Below are positions 1 to 6,450 of a stretch of DNA of 64,000 nucleotides, in pieces (position 1 is the stretch's first letter; every line of letters starts with the position of its first letter). The translations under genes were made by a program, and so were the position numbers. The notes beneath the pieces were generated by a model. The model did not search any database and was not told where the DNA came from. It saw only the letters and a list, made by a program, of their open reading frames with translations. This DNA comes from CBDDGJ01 sp965199285 (lineage in GTDB: Bacteria > Pseudomonadota > Alphaproteobacteria > RS24): assembly GCA_965199285.1 (NCBI GenBank), contig OZ240687.1, positions 930,001 through 994,000 on the forward strand, given 5' to 3'.

Positions 1-327
1 TCTCTTAATCTCGAAAAAGCGGATGGGGAGGTGCTGGTTGCCGCGCATATTCGGACGTTTTATATGACAGAAACCACAATTTATGGCCGCGCCGAACCAT
101 TTTTCTTTCCCGATTATGGTTTTGCTTATCGTCCTGATATTGGCTTTGTGCGTCATGACCAAGCACCAACCTTATATCAGCAGCTTATTGATGAAGCAGG
201 CACATTGATTGATATTCAGCCGCGTGAAGGAGGGGATAATTATATCCTTACAAATTTACGAAGTGCCTATTATGCGCTGCGTCAAAAAGCCGAATATAAG
301 CATAACTGCCACCCCACCTTATTTTAG
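1..327 (+). CDS. YRPDIG-family membrane-anchored protein, 3' part (window-edge partial)
   Basis: The frame is open from base 1 to a stop at 325-327 and is cut by the window edge. Every residue matches the C-terminal part of the complete 176-residue protein at 5542-6072, because the DNA is an exact copy. It carries the family signature YRPDIGF followed by an acidic and proline-containing segment and a short Cys-containing tail. The missing N-terminus is presumably the hydrophobic anchor seen in the downstream copy. I do not recognise the family and assign no function. The neighbouring paralogues at 4312, 4876 and 5542 show this is one unit of an expanding array. Confidence 0.8.
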   Translation, partial: SLNLEKADGEVLVAAHIRTFYMTETTIYGRAEPFFFPDYGFAYRPDIGFVRHDQAPTLYQQLIDEAGTLIDIQPREGGDNYILTNLRSAYYALRQKAEYKHNCHPTLF

Positions 328-493
328 GAGGGGCGCTCGGTTAATGCGGCAGCATTTTACTGCATGGTTATATGGAAAAAGAAAGGCTTGCTGCCCAAAA
401 GGTAAACCGCAAGCCCGGCGAATAGTTTCGCCGCGCCCTCGCAGGCGTGCCAAAGGCACTGCCGTGAGAGAGAAAACGCCGCATCAACTTATC
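1..493 (+). repeat. Large direct repeat, copy A (left end outside window)
   Basis: Bases 1-493 are identical by eye to 5746-6238 (constant offset 5745). The repeat holds the 3' part of a YRPDIG-family gene and about 150 bp after its stop. That tail contains three consecutive hairpins: GGCTTGC/GCAAGCC (385-415), CGGCGAA/TTCGCCG (416-433) and GTGCC/GGCAC (447-459). Identity stops at 493, five bases beyond the first inverted end of a short repeat element (GCATCAAC, 481-488). The breakpoint therefore coincides with that element. Perfect identity over this length points to a recent duplication. Confidence 0.92.
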
Positions 494-576
494 CGTCTTG
501 CTCCTCTCTTTTTCCCTCTCGGCAATATTGCGATGCAATATGCCTCCGGGTGGGAGGCGCGACGGGTTGATGCGGC
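481..576 (+). repeat. Short inverted-end element, long-core form (copy 1)
   Basis: The element begins GCATCAAC (481-488) and ends GTTGATGCGGC (566-576), so its ends are inverted repeats. The first ~45 bases, including the pyrimidine-rich CTCCTCTCTTTTTCCCTCTC, recur in inverted orientation at 3496-3607. The interior contains CAATATTG and a CCTCCGGGTGG motif shared with that copy. Copy 1 lacks about 24 bases present in copy 2. It overlaps the 3' end of the LLM oxidoreductase gene and supplies its last ~28 codons and stop. Confidence 0.8.
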
Positions 577-1586
577 TCTTTTAGCCGCGCTGCGTCTGCC
601 ATTAATTTATAAGATTCGCGTCGCGCTTGCGCATCGGCAGTGATGGTGAGCAGAAAAAACTCATCTATATGATATTGCTTTTGTAAATCTGCTAGCTGTT
701 CGCATAAATGCTCTGGCGTGCCGGTAAAGCTACGATTTTTAATCTGATCCAGCACTGTCTGATCTTGGGGGGTGAGCTGATAGGCTTCGGCTTCTGTTTG
801 GGTAGGAAACCGAATGGGTTGATTTTGCAATAATTTCGCCGCCCATATATTGCGAGGAAGGGCGAGGTGCTCTGCCTCTTCCTCCGTATCCGCCGCAAGC
901 AATGAAAGCGCAAAGGCAATTTTCGGTTCGGGCAAATGGGCGGAAGGGGTGAATAATTTTTGATAGCTTGATATTGCATGGCTCGTCGCATCGGCATTAA
1001 TGAAATGCGCAAACACATAAGGCAGACCGAATTGGGCAGCGTGAATCGCACCATCACCGCCAGAGCCAAGCATCCAGATAGGTGGCGGATTTGGGTGACG
1101 CGGTTGTGCTTTTATTTTGCCATAAGGGTGTTCGGGCGGCAAATCATCGTGCAAAAATTGCTGCAAAAGTTCAACTTGTTGCGGAAACACTTCAACTGGC
1201 CATGCTTGTGGTCCAGCTTGCAAGGCAGCGGCGGTTTGCGGTTCACCACCAGGCGCGCGCCCAACCCCTAAATCAATCCGATTAGGCGCAAGCGCGGTGA
1301 GCATTTGAAACTGCTCGGCTACTTTTAACGGGCTGTAATGCGGTAGCATCACCCCGCCAGAGCCAATATGAATTTTGCTAGTGACCGCCGCCAAATGGGC
1401 GATTAAAATTTCTGGTGCGGCAATCGCAAAACTATCTGTATTGTGATGTTCTGCCACCCAATAACGGTGATAGCCCAGCGTTTCGGCATATTGCGCTAGT
1501 GCTACAGTTTCGCTAATCGCAGCGTGCGGGCTTTGCCTCTCGATAATCGGCGCTTGGTCTAATATGTTAAAAATAAAATTCGTCAT
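489..1586 (-). CDS. LLM-class flavin-dependent oxidoreductase (luciferase-like)
   Basis: A 365-residue TIM-barrel protein of the bacterial luciferase superfamily. These enzymes use reduced flavin to oxidise small substrates; the substrate here is unknown. Recognisable segments are the N-terminal LAQYAETLGYHRYWVAEHHN stretch, HIGSGGVMLPHYSPLKVAEQ, the loop LGVGRAPGG and PIWMLGSGG, all typical of the group. I chose the ATG at 1586 (MTNFIFNILDQAP) because homology begins there; the longer frame adds only 12 residues. The last ~28 residues, after RRESYKLMADAAR, are encoded by the short inverted-end element at 481-576 and look foreign to the family, so the native stop has probably been replaced. 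It is divergent from the acyl-CoA synthetase gene at 1702. Confidence 0.85.
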   Translation of the reverse strand: MTNFIFNILDQAPIIERQSPHAAISETVALAQYAETLGYHRYWVAEHHNTDSFAIAAPEILIAHLAAVTSKIHIGSGGVMLPHYSPLKVAEQFQMLTALAPNRIDLGVGRAPGGEPQTAAALQAGPQAWPVEVFPQQVELLQQFLHDDLPPEHPYGKIKAQPRHPNPPPIWMLGSGGDGAIHAAQFGLPYVFAHFINADATSHAISSYQKLFTPSAHLPEPKIAFALSLLAADTEEEAEHLALPRNIWAAKLLQNQPIRFPTQTEAEAYQLTPQDQTVLDQIKNRSFTGTPEHLCEQLADLQKQYHIDEFFLLTITADAQARRESYKLMADAARLKEPHQPVAPPTRRHIASQYCREGKREEQDG

Positions 1587-1701
1587 GGCCGCGATTATCC
1601 ATGGGCAGTGGAAAAAAAGCAAGCCCTCGTAAAAATTATGATAAATATGCGAAAAATTGTGATAAAGAGAAGCGTCAATAAATAGTGACGAAGGGGGGAC
1701 T

Positions 1702-3411
1702 ATGTATCAGGAACTGCATGATGTGCGCCGCGAGCTTGCCAGTCAAGAGGGCGGCATGTTTGAAATCACCGAGATTGAAGTGCGCGGGCAAAAGCTCAAA
1801 GCCTATAAAAACGCGCCGGCAAATCTACGCGATATATGGATGATGGCAGGCGCCGGCTATGCGGCGCGCCCCTATCTTATTTATAATGATGAAAGCTGGA
1901 CTTATGCCGAAGCCTATGCCGAGAGTATAGGGCTTGCAAATTGGGTGCTGGCGCAAGGCGTGAAACCAGGCGAGCGGGTGGCGCTGGCGCTGCGCAATTA
2001 TCCGGAATGGATGATTTGCTATTGGGGTCTCGTGTCTATCGGGGTTGCGGTTGTCGGCATGAATGCGTGGTGGACAAGCGATGAAATGAATTATGGGCTG
2101 GAGGATAGTGCCGCCAAAATCCTGATTTGTGATCAAGAACGGCTGGATAATTTTTTGCCGATAAAACAGAATTTTCCGGATATGAAACTGGTCGGTATTC
2201 GTCTGGCACATGAGGTCGAAGGGGTAACGCCTTATGAATCCCTAAAAGCCGAAAGCCCTGACATGCCAGATATTGCGGTGGATGGCGATGATGATGCTTG
2301 TATTTTTTATACCTCAGGCACGACGGGCAGACCAAAAGGCGCGCAGCTGACGCATCGCGGATGCGTTGCTAATATCCTCAATATGGCGTTTATGACGGGC
2401 TCCACCATGCGGGCTTTGGCACGCGTGGCAGGCACAGAAGATGAGCTGCCCGATCCGCTATCCGCACCACCTGCCACTGCCCTGATGACGACACCCTTGT
2501 TCCATGTCACTGCCAATAATTGCGGGGTGATGCCCATCACTGTTACGGGTGGTGCGCTGGTGCATATGTATCGGTGGGATGCGGGTGAGGCGCTAAAGCT
2601 AATTGACCAGCATAAAGTAACCAATATGAGCGGCGTTCCGGTAATGGCGCGGGAAGTGTTGCAGCACCCTGATTTTGATAAATATGATACCTCTAGCCTG
2701 CAAACGCTCGGCGGTGGCGGGGCGCAATTACAGCCCGATTTGGTTGGCAAGATTAATAAGGCGCTTGCCAATGGCAGTGCCACAACGGGCTATGGCATGA
2801 CCGAAACTTGCGGCATTATTTCGGCGATTACCGGCGCGTATTTTGAAGATCGGCCGGAAAGCTGTGGCTTGCTTGTGCCGACAATGGATGGCAAATGTGT
2901 CGATGCTGATGGTAATGATCTTGCCATTGGCGAAGTGGGCGAGCTTTGCGTGCGCGGCTCGAATGTGATTAAGGGCTATCTCAACCGTGAAGAGGCCACG
3001 GCCGAAACCATTGCCGATGGCTGGCTGCATACGGGCGATATTGCGCGGATTGATGAGCAGGGCTTTATCTATATTGTTGACCGTGCCAAAGATATGGTGC
3101 TGCGCGGTGGCGAAAATATTTATTGCTCGGAAGTTGAAAGCGCTATTTTCAAGCATGATGCGGTTGCCGAATGTGCGGTATTTTCCGTGCCCGATGACCG
3201 TTTGGGCGAAGAGGTTGGCGCGGCGATTGTGATTGCGGCGGGTAAAGAGATCAGCGCCGAGGATATACGCGCCCATTGCGCGCCATTGATTGCGAAGTTC
3301 AAAATCCCGCGCTATATTTGGCTGCGGCATGAGGCTCTCCCCCGTAATGCCAGCGGCAAATTTTTGAAACGCGAATTGCGCGACACGTTGGATATTGCCG
3401 CGGCAGAGTAA
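1702..3411 (+). CDS. AMP-forming acyl-CoA synthetase / acid-CoA ligase
   Basis: A 569-residue class I adenylate-forming enzyme that would activate a carboxylic acid through an acyl-AMP to the CoA thioester in the cytoplasm. The P-loop-like motif YTSGTTGRPKG is near residue 203, GYGMTET near 363, GWLHTGD near 440, and the C-terminal GK lysine motif (NASGKFLKREL) near 550. All core motifs are intact and length is normal for medium- or long-chain and aromatic acid ligases. The ATG at 1702 follows an AAGGGGGG ribosome-binding site. Substrate cannot be read from sequence. It stands alone, 115 bp from the divergent LLM gene. Confidence 0.9.
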   Translation: MYQELHDVRRELASQEGGMFEITEIEVRGQKLKAYKNAPANLRDIWMMAGAGYAARPYLIYNDESWTYAEAYAESIGLANWVLAQGVKPGERVALALRNYPEWMICYWGLVSIGVAVVGMNAWWTSDEMNYGLEDSAAKILICDQERLDNFLPIKQNFPDMKLVGIRLAHEVEGVTPYESLKAESPDMPDIAVDGDDDACIFYTSGTTGRPKGAQLTHRGCVANILNMAFMTGSTMRALARVAGTEDELPDPLSAPPATALMTTPLFHVTANNCGVMPITVTGGALVHMYRWDAGEALKLIDQHKVTNMSGVPVMAREVLQHPDFDKYDTSSLQTLGGGGAQLQPDLVGKINKALANGSATTGYGMTETCGIISAITGAYFEDRPESCGLLVPTMDGKCVDADGNDLAIGEVGELCVRGSNVIKGYLNREEATAETIADGWLHTGDIARIDEQGFIYIVDRAKDMVLRGGENIYCSEVESAIFKHDAVAECAVFSVPDDRLGEEVGAAIVIAAGKEISAEDIRAHCAPLIAKFKIPRYIWLRHEALPRNASGKFLKRELRDTLDIAAAE

Positions 3412-3440
3412 TATTTTCCTTACGGACTTTATCTCCCTTA

Positions 3441-3463
3441 TGCGAATACCCTAACGGGTATCG
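3441..3463. other. Hairpin downstream of acyl-CoA ligase
   Basis: GCGAATACCC and GGGTATCGC pair around a TAAC loop, with one bulged A. It lies 30 bp after the stop codon. No T-run follows, so an intrinsic terminator is not supported. It may stabilise the mRNA 3' end. Confidence 0.45.
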
Positions 3464-3495
3464 CTTCGGGTTGCTGGCGAAACGATTGGCGGACT

Positions 3496-3607
3496 GCCAC
3501 ATCAACCGAGTGTCCACCCGGAGGTATATTGCCCCTCTTTTGCTGCAAGCAGCTATGCAATATTGCTGAGAGGGAAAAAGAGAGGAGCAAGACGGATAAG
3601 TTGATAC
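3496..3607 (-). repeat. Short inverted-end element, long-core form (copy 2, inverted)
   Basis: Read on the minus strand it begins GTATCAACTTATCC (3607 downward) and ends GTTGATGTGGC (3496). Thirty-eight consecutive bases of its first half are identical to 483-520 of copy 1. The two then align through CAATATTGC and CCTCCGGGTGG, with a ~24-base insertion in this copy. It occupies most of the intergenic space between the acyl-CoA ligase and the nuclease gene; I see no other gene in 3412-3707. Confidence 0.8.
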
Positions 3608-3664
3608 GCTAAAATAGAGCCGCGCCTTTATTCTCTCTCATCATTGAGACGCGCTTCTATACCC

Positions 3665-3693
3665 CGACACCAGATTTTTTCTGGTGTCGTTTT
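3665..3693 (+). terminator. Hairpin followed by TTTT, just before the nuclease gene
   Basis: The stem CGACACCAG / CTGGTGTCG has a seven-base AT loop and is followed by TTTTG. This is a plausible intrinsic terminator for upstream transcription. It ends only ~15 bp before the nuclease ATG and may instead sit in that gene's leader. Confidence 0.5.
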
Positions 3694-3707
3694 GCTTTGG
3701 GGGTGTT

Positions 3708-4208
3708 ATGAAACGCAATCATATAAATAAAATCAGTCTAGCTATTTTTATTTCCGTGCTGGTAATTACATCCAGCATGGCAAAAGAGCTCGGCTTTGCC
3801 AGCGACAGAGTAAAACTCATCAGAGTGATTGATGGTGATAGTTTCGAAACCAGAATTACAATCTGGCATCAAAATGAGATTACCACCATTATCAGATTAT
3901 CCGGCATAGATACGCCAGAGATAAGAGGCAAGTGTGATAAAGAAACGCAATTAGCCCAAACCGTCAAAGCCTTTACCAAAAAATGGCTAAGCGAAGCATC
4001 GCTTTCTCTTACCGACATAACACCAGACAAATATAATAATCGCTATATCGCGACAGCCTCTTTATTGGCGCATCAACATGATCTCACTTCACTTCGTTTC
4101 GCTCGGTTGATACGGCAGCGCGCGGGTGATACACAAGATTTATCCGATGCCTTGCTTGCCGCTAAACTGGCGCAACCATATCCCCCTAAAAAAAGCTGGT
4201 GTGAGTAA
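3708..4208 (+). CDS. Secreted SNase-like (thermonuclease) protein with in-frame repeat insertion
   Basis: A 166-residue protein starting at ATG 3708, placed after a GGGGG stretch, with a hydrophobic signal peptide (ISLAIFISVLVITSSMA). The nuclease core is recognisable: IRVIDGDSFE, IRLSGIDTPEIRGKCDKETQLAQ, then DKYNNRYIATASLL, which aligns with the second catalytic arginine region of staphylococcal nuclease. Residues about 121-137 are encoded by a 47-bp repeat element (4070-4116) that interrupts the C-terminal part before QDLSDALLAAKLAQPY, the expected continuation. The frame is preserved, so an exported but possibly impaired nuclease could still be made. It is followed by the YRPDIG-family array. 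Confidence 0.75.
   Translation: MKRNHINKISLAIFISVLVITSSMAKELGFASDRVKLIRVIDGDSFETRITIWHQNEITTIIRLSGIDTPEIRGKCDKETQLAQTVKAFTKKWLSEASLSLTDITPDKYNNRYIATASLLAHQHDLTSLRFARLIRQRAGDTQDLSDALLAAKLAQPYPPKKSWCE
4070..4116 (+). repeat. Short inverted-end element, short-core form, inside the nuclease gene
   Basis: It runs from GCATCAAC to GTTGATACGGC with the core ATCTCACTTCACTTCG...CTCG between. A 47-bp copy with the same core (one base different over 25) lies at 6226-6272. It sits in frame in the nuclease ORF, much as Rickettsia palindromic elements sit inside genes; that comparison is by analogy only. Confidence 0.8.
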
Positions 4209-4229
4209 GGGGTAACTGAATGTCACCCC
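4209..4229. other. Hairpin after the nuclease gene
   Basis: GGGGT and ACCCC pair around a short loop, directly after the nuclease stop. No T-run follows. The remaining ~80 bp to the next gene show nothing else I can name. Confidence 0.3.
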
Positions 4230-4311
4230 ATACGAGATTCATGGAAAATGGCGCGGTGACTTACATGGTAAAATTATTGTGGATGCTTCTAAAAGCACAT
4301 ATAAATGATTT

Positions 4312-4875
4312 ATGCACGCGAAACGTTCTCTGCAAAAGAAGATATTATTTCAGCTTCTGAATATTATCGCTCTTAGCTTTTCTATGCTTATTATGGTTTT
4401 CCTATTGGGCGGCTTGTACCTAATTCTTTATAATCTTTTCGGGATTTTTGAAACGCTCAAAAAAGGGGATATATGTGTAAAATTACCCAATGGCGCGTTT
4501 ATTGCGCGTCAATCGATTATAACCAATCACCCCTCCTATTGGTTCAATTATGAGGTTTCTCTAAAGCATGAAGATGGCACAATTATTTCCGGTTTTTCAG
4601 ATTGGCAGGTGCATATTACCCAATCGACAATCTATTCTTATGAAACGGCTTACCGACCTGATATTGGATTGATTAAGCGTGCAGATAATCCGGAGATTTA
4701 TCAAAAAATTATAGATAAGGCGGGAGCGCTCATACAGATTCCTCCCATAGGGGAAAATGAAAAACCGCCCGCCAAAAATGTGAATGGTCAAATTAATCTT
4801 CGTTATGCCTATGATGCCCTTCGCTTCACCCCGCCTTATAAATATGAATATTGTTCTATAAGACTATTGCCATAA
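4312..4875 (+). CDS. YRPDIG-family membrane-anchored protein, paralogue 1
   Basis: A 187-residue protein with a strong N-terminal hydrophobic segment (about residues 14-45), then a soluble domain with CVKLPNG at about 58, YRPDIGLIKRADNPEIYQKI in the middle and a C-terminal LRYAYDALR...YEYC segment. The same order of motifs recurs in the complete copy at 5542 and, without the first part, at 4876 and 1-327. The topology suggests a single- or double-pass anchor with a soluble domain. I do not recognise the family. A and T content looks higher than in the neighbouring housekeeping genes. Paralogues of this kind occur as immunity or surface proteins, but nothing here shows which. Confidence 0.8.
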   Translation: MHAKRSLQKKILFQLLNIIALSFSMLIMVFLLGGLYLILYNLFGIFETLKKGDICVKLPNGAFIARQSIITNHPSYWFNYEVSLKHEDGTIISGFSDWQVHITQSTIYSYETAYRPDIGLIKRADNPEIYQKIIDKAGALIQIPPIGENEKPPAKNVNGQINLRYAYDALRFTPPYKYEYCSIRLLP

Positions 4876-5376
4876 GATATAGGGCTTGCTTGCGTTTTTC
4901 TTATCATCACCATATTGTACCGAAACTATGGGTCTTGCGTTAAACTGCCAAATGGTCTGATTGTCGCCTATGAGTCTTATATTAATTTCGCTCATAATGA
5001 TTATAAACCCGAAGCTGTTGTGAAAGAAGCGGGAGGGAAAGTGCTGTCACGCGGCGATAATGATGGTCCTTTTTACTTTTCTGAAACGACCGCGTGGTGG
5101 ACAGATTGTCACCCACTTCAAAATGGTGATAGGGCGTGTGTTGGGTTAGCTTATCGACCAGATATTGGGCTTGTAAATGGCGATAAAGATCCTGATTTAT
5201 ACACAAAACTAAAGCGTGAAGCAGGTGAATTATTGGAGGAGGGGAAGATGTTAAGAAACACCAATATATTGGGGGTTCTCAACTTCTTAATCCACGCGCC
5301 TGAATATTATTCAGGCGATTGTGATATTCCTTTTTTCTCTTTCACAGAATCTTACAAACGCGAAAGCGTAAAATGA
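4876..5376 (+). pseudogene. YRPDIG-family paralogue 2, N-terminally truncated
   Basis: The family domain is intact: CVKLPNG near the start, then AYRPDIGLVNGDKDPDLY and a Cys-containing C-terminus. The frame opens directly after the stop of paralogue 1, with only a stub of hydrophobic anchor (GLACVFLIITIL) and no ATG. The first usable initiation codon is a TTG at 4915 with no clear ribosome-binding site. It has therefore probably lost its promoter, start and most of its membrane anchor. Expression by re-initiation after paralogue 1 cannot be excluded. It also has an unusual insert with DCHPLQNGDRACVG before the YRPDIG motif. Confidence 0.65.
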
Positions 5377-5402
5377 TGGTAAATAAAAAAATCAATATAA
5401 AC

Positions 5403-5534
5403 ATGAGTGAAATCTTTTGCACGATTGGCAAGCTCGGTTTTATTTTTCTTGTAATTTTACAAATATATTTTTCACTCCCAATAATTATATATTTTCTAAT
5501 TCATTTTTATATTCAGTATTTATCACAAGGATAA
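5403..5534 (+). CDS. 43-residue hydrophobic protein, possible truncated paralogue
   Basis: ATG at 5403 opens a 43-codon frame ending TAA at 5532-5534, seven bases before the next gene's ATG. The product is almost entirely membrane-spanning (FIFLVILQIYF, IIIYFLIHFYI) and resembles the N-terminal anchor of the downstream paralogue. It may be an orphaned anchor piece of a deleted family member or a true small membrane protein. The ribosome-binding site of the 5542 gene (AAGGA) lies within its last codons, so the two could be translationally coupled. Confidence 0.45.
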   Translation: MSEIFCTIGKLGFIFLVILQIYFSLPIIIYFLIHFYIQYLSQG

Positions 5535-5541
5535 GAGCATC

Positions 5542-6072
5542 ATGTGGTTGTTTCAGTTTATCAATTATCTCTTCAAAATTGGGCTGTTTTTACAGTTTTT
5601 CTTGCTCGCGTTTTGGATTTTTTTTATGGCTTATTATGCCTATCACGCTTTTGACAAAAAACAATTATGCGTCAAATTGCCGCATGGTTTATATATCAGA
5701 CACAAAGGTTTGCTTAATCCCATAAAGTTTTTGCCGATAGGCTCTTCTCTTAATCTCGAAAAAGCGGATGGGGAGGTGCTGGTTGCCGCGCATATTCGGA
5801 CGTTTTATATGACAGAAACCACAATTTATGGCCGCGCCGAACCATTTTTCTTTCCCGATTATGGTTTTGCTTATCGTCCTGATATTGGCTTTGTGCGTCA
5901 TGACCAAGCACCAACCTTATATCAGCAGCTTATTGATGAAGCAGGCACATTGATTGATATTCAGCCGCGTGAAGGAGGGGATAATTATATCCTTACAAAT
6001 TTACGAAGTGCCTATTATGCGCTGCGTCAAAAAGCCGAATATAAGCATAACTGCCACCCCACCTTATTTTAG
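5542..6072 (+). CDS. YRPDIG-family membrane-anchored protein, paralogue 3 (complete)
   Basis: A 176-residue protein starting at ATG 5542 after AAGGATAAGAG. The N-terminus has a long hydrophobic stretch (about residues 6-36), followed by LCVKLPHGLYI, SLNLEKADGEV, FAYRPDIGFVRHDQAP and a C-terminal LRSAYYALRQKAEY segment. It is the best complete member of the array. From codon 69 onward its DNA is the exact duplicate of 1-327. Function is unknown. The domain is presumably periplasmic or cytoplasmic depending on anchor orientation, which I cannot decide. Confidence 0.82.
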   Translation: MWLFQFINYLFKIGLFLQFFLLAFWIFFMAYYAYHAFDKKQLCVKLPHGLYIRHKGLLNPIKFLPIGSSLNLEKADGEVLVAAHIRTFYMTETTIYGRAEPFFFPDYGFAYRPDIGFVRHDQAPTLYQQLIDEAGTLIDIQPREGGDNYILTNLRSAYYALRQKAEYKHNCHPTLF

Positions 6073-6238
6073 GAGGGGCGCTCGGTTAATGCGGCAGCAT
6101 TTTACTGCATGGTTATATGGAAAAAGAAAGGCTTGCTGCCCAAAAGGTAAACCGCAAGCCCGGCGAATAGTTTCGCCGCGCCCTCGCAGGCGTGCCAAAG
6201 GCACTGCCGTGAGAGAGAAAACGCCGCATCAACTTATC
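5746..6238 (+). repeat. Large direct repeat, copy B
   Basis: Exact copy of 1-493, including the 3' two-thirds of the paralogue 3 gene and the same series of hairpins after its stop (6130-6204). Downstream, the sequence departs from copy A inside a short inverted-end element at 6226-6272: copy A continues with the long core, copy B with the short core. Confidence 0.92.
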
Positions 6239-6272
6239 TCACTTCACTTCGTTTCGTTCGGTTGATTGCGGC
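6226..6272 (+). repeat. Short inverted-end element, short-core form (copy 2)
   Basis: GCATCAAC (6226-6233) to GTTGATTGCGGC (6261-6272), 47 bp, core nearly identical to the element inside the nuclease gene. It marks the right boundary of the large direct repeat. Of the 378-bp gene-free stretch 6073-6450, this element, the hairpin series and the repeat at 6332-6411 account for most. Confidence 0.8.
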
Positions 6273-6331
6273 AATAAAGAGAGAGTCGCGTCCTAGACGA
6301 GCGTGAGACACATTTTAAGTACCTCTGGTTC

Positions 6332-6411
6332 GACAGGGAGCGTCCCAATTGCAGAATTTGTTGCAATGGGCGGTATATTAGATGTGATTTAGACCGCTAT
6401 CAAACGGATAG
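6332..6411. repeat. Dispersed ~80-bp repeat, copy 1 (3' of tldD)
   Basis: It aligns with 60413-60494 from GACRGGG through ATTGCAGAATTTG, GGTATATTA, ATGATTTA-like and TCAAACGGATAG, at roughly three-quarters identity. The shared ATTGCA...TGCAAT hairpin (6348-6367) is preserved in both. Both copies lie just after the 3' end of a minus-strand gene (here tldD), so a role in transcript ends is possible. Confidence 0.65.
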
Positions 6412-6450
6412 ACGGCAAGCATGTTAACCTTATCGTGTCCGGAAAGATAG

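Noticed and set aside
209..643. Open frame of 144 codons overlapping the direct repeat (and its shorter twin at 5954-6265)
   Set aside because: It is the alternate frame of the YRPDIG gene and continues through hairpins and the repeat element. The protein is highly basic without motifs, and copy B ends at a different place because of the element.
2036..2335. Minus-strand frames inside the acyl-CoA ligase and many similar antisense frames elsewhere
   Set aside because: They are mirror frames of strongly conserved genes, with no ribosome-binding site and no recognisable motifs.
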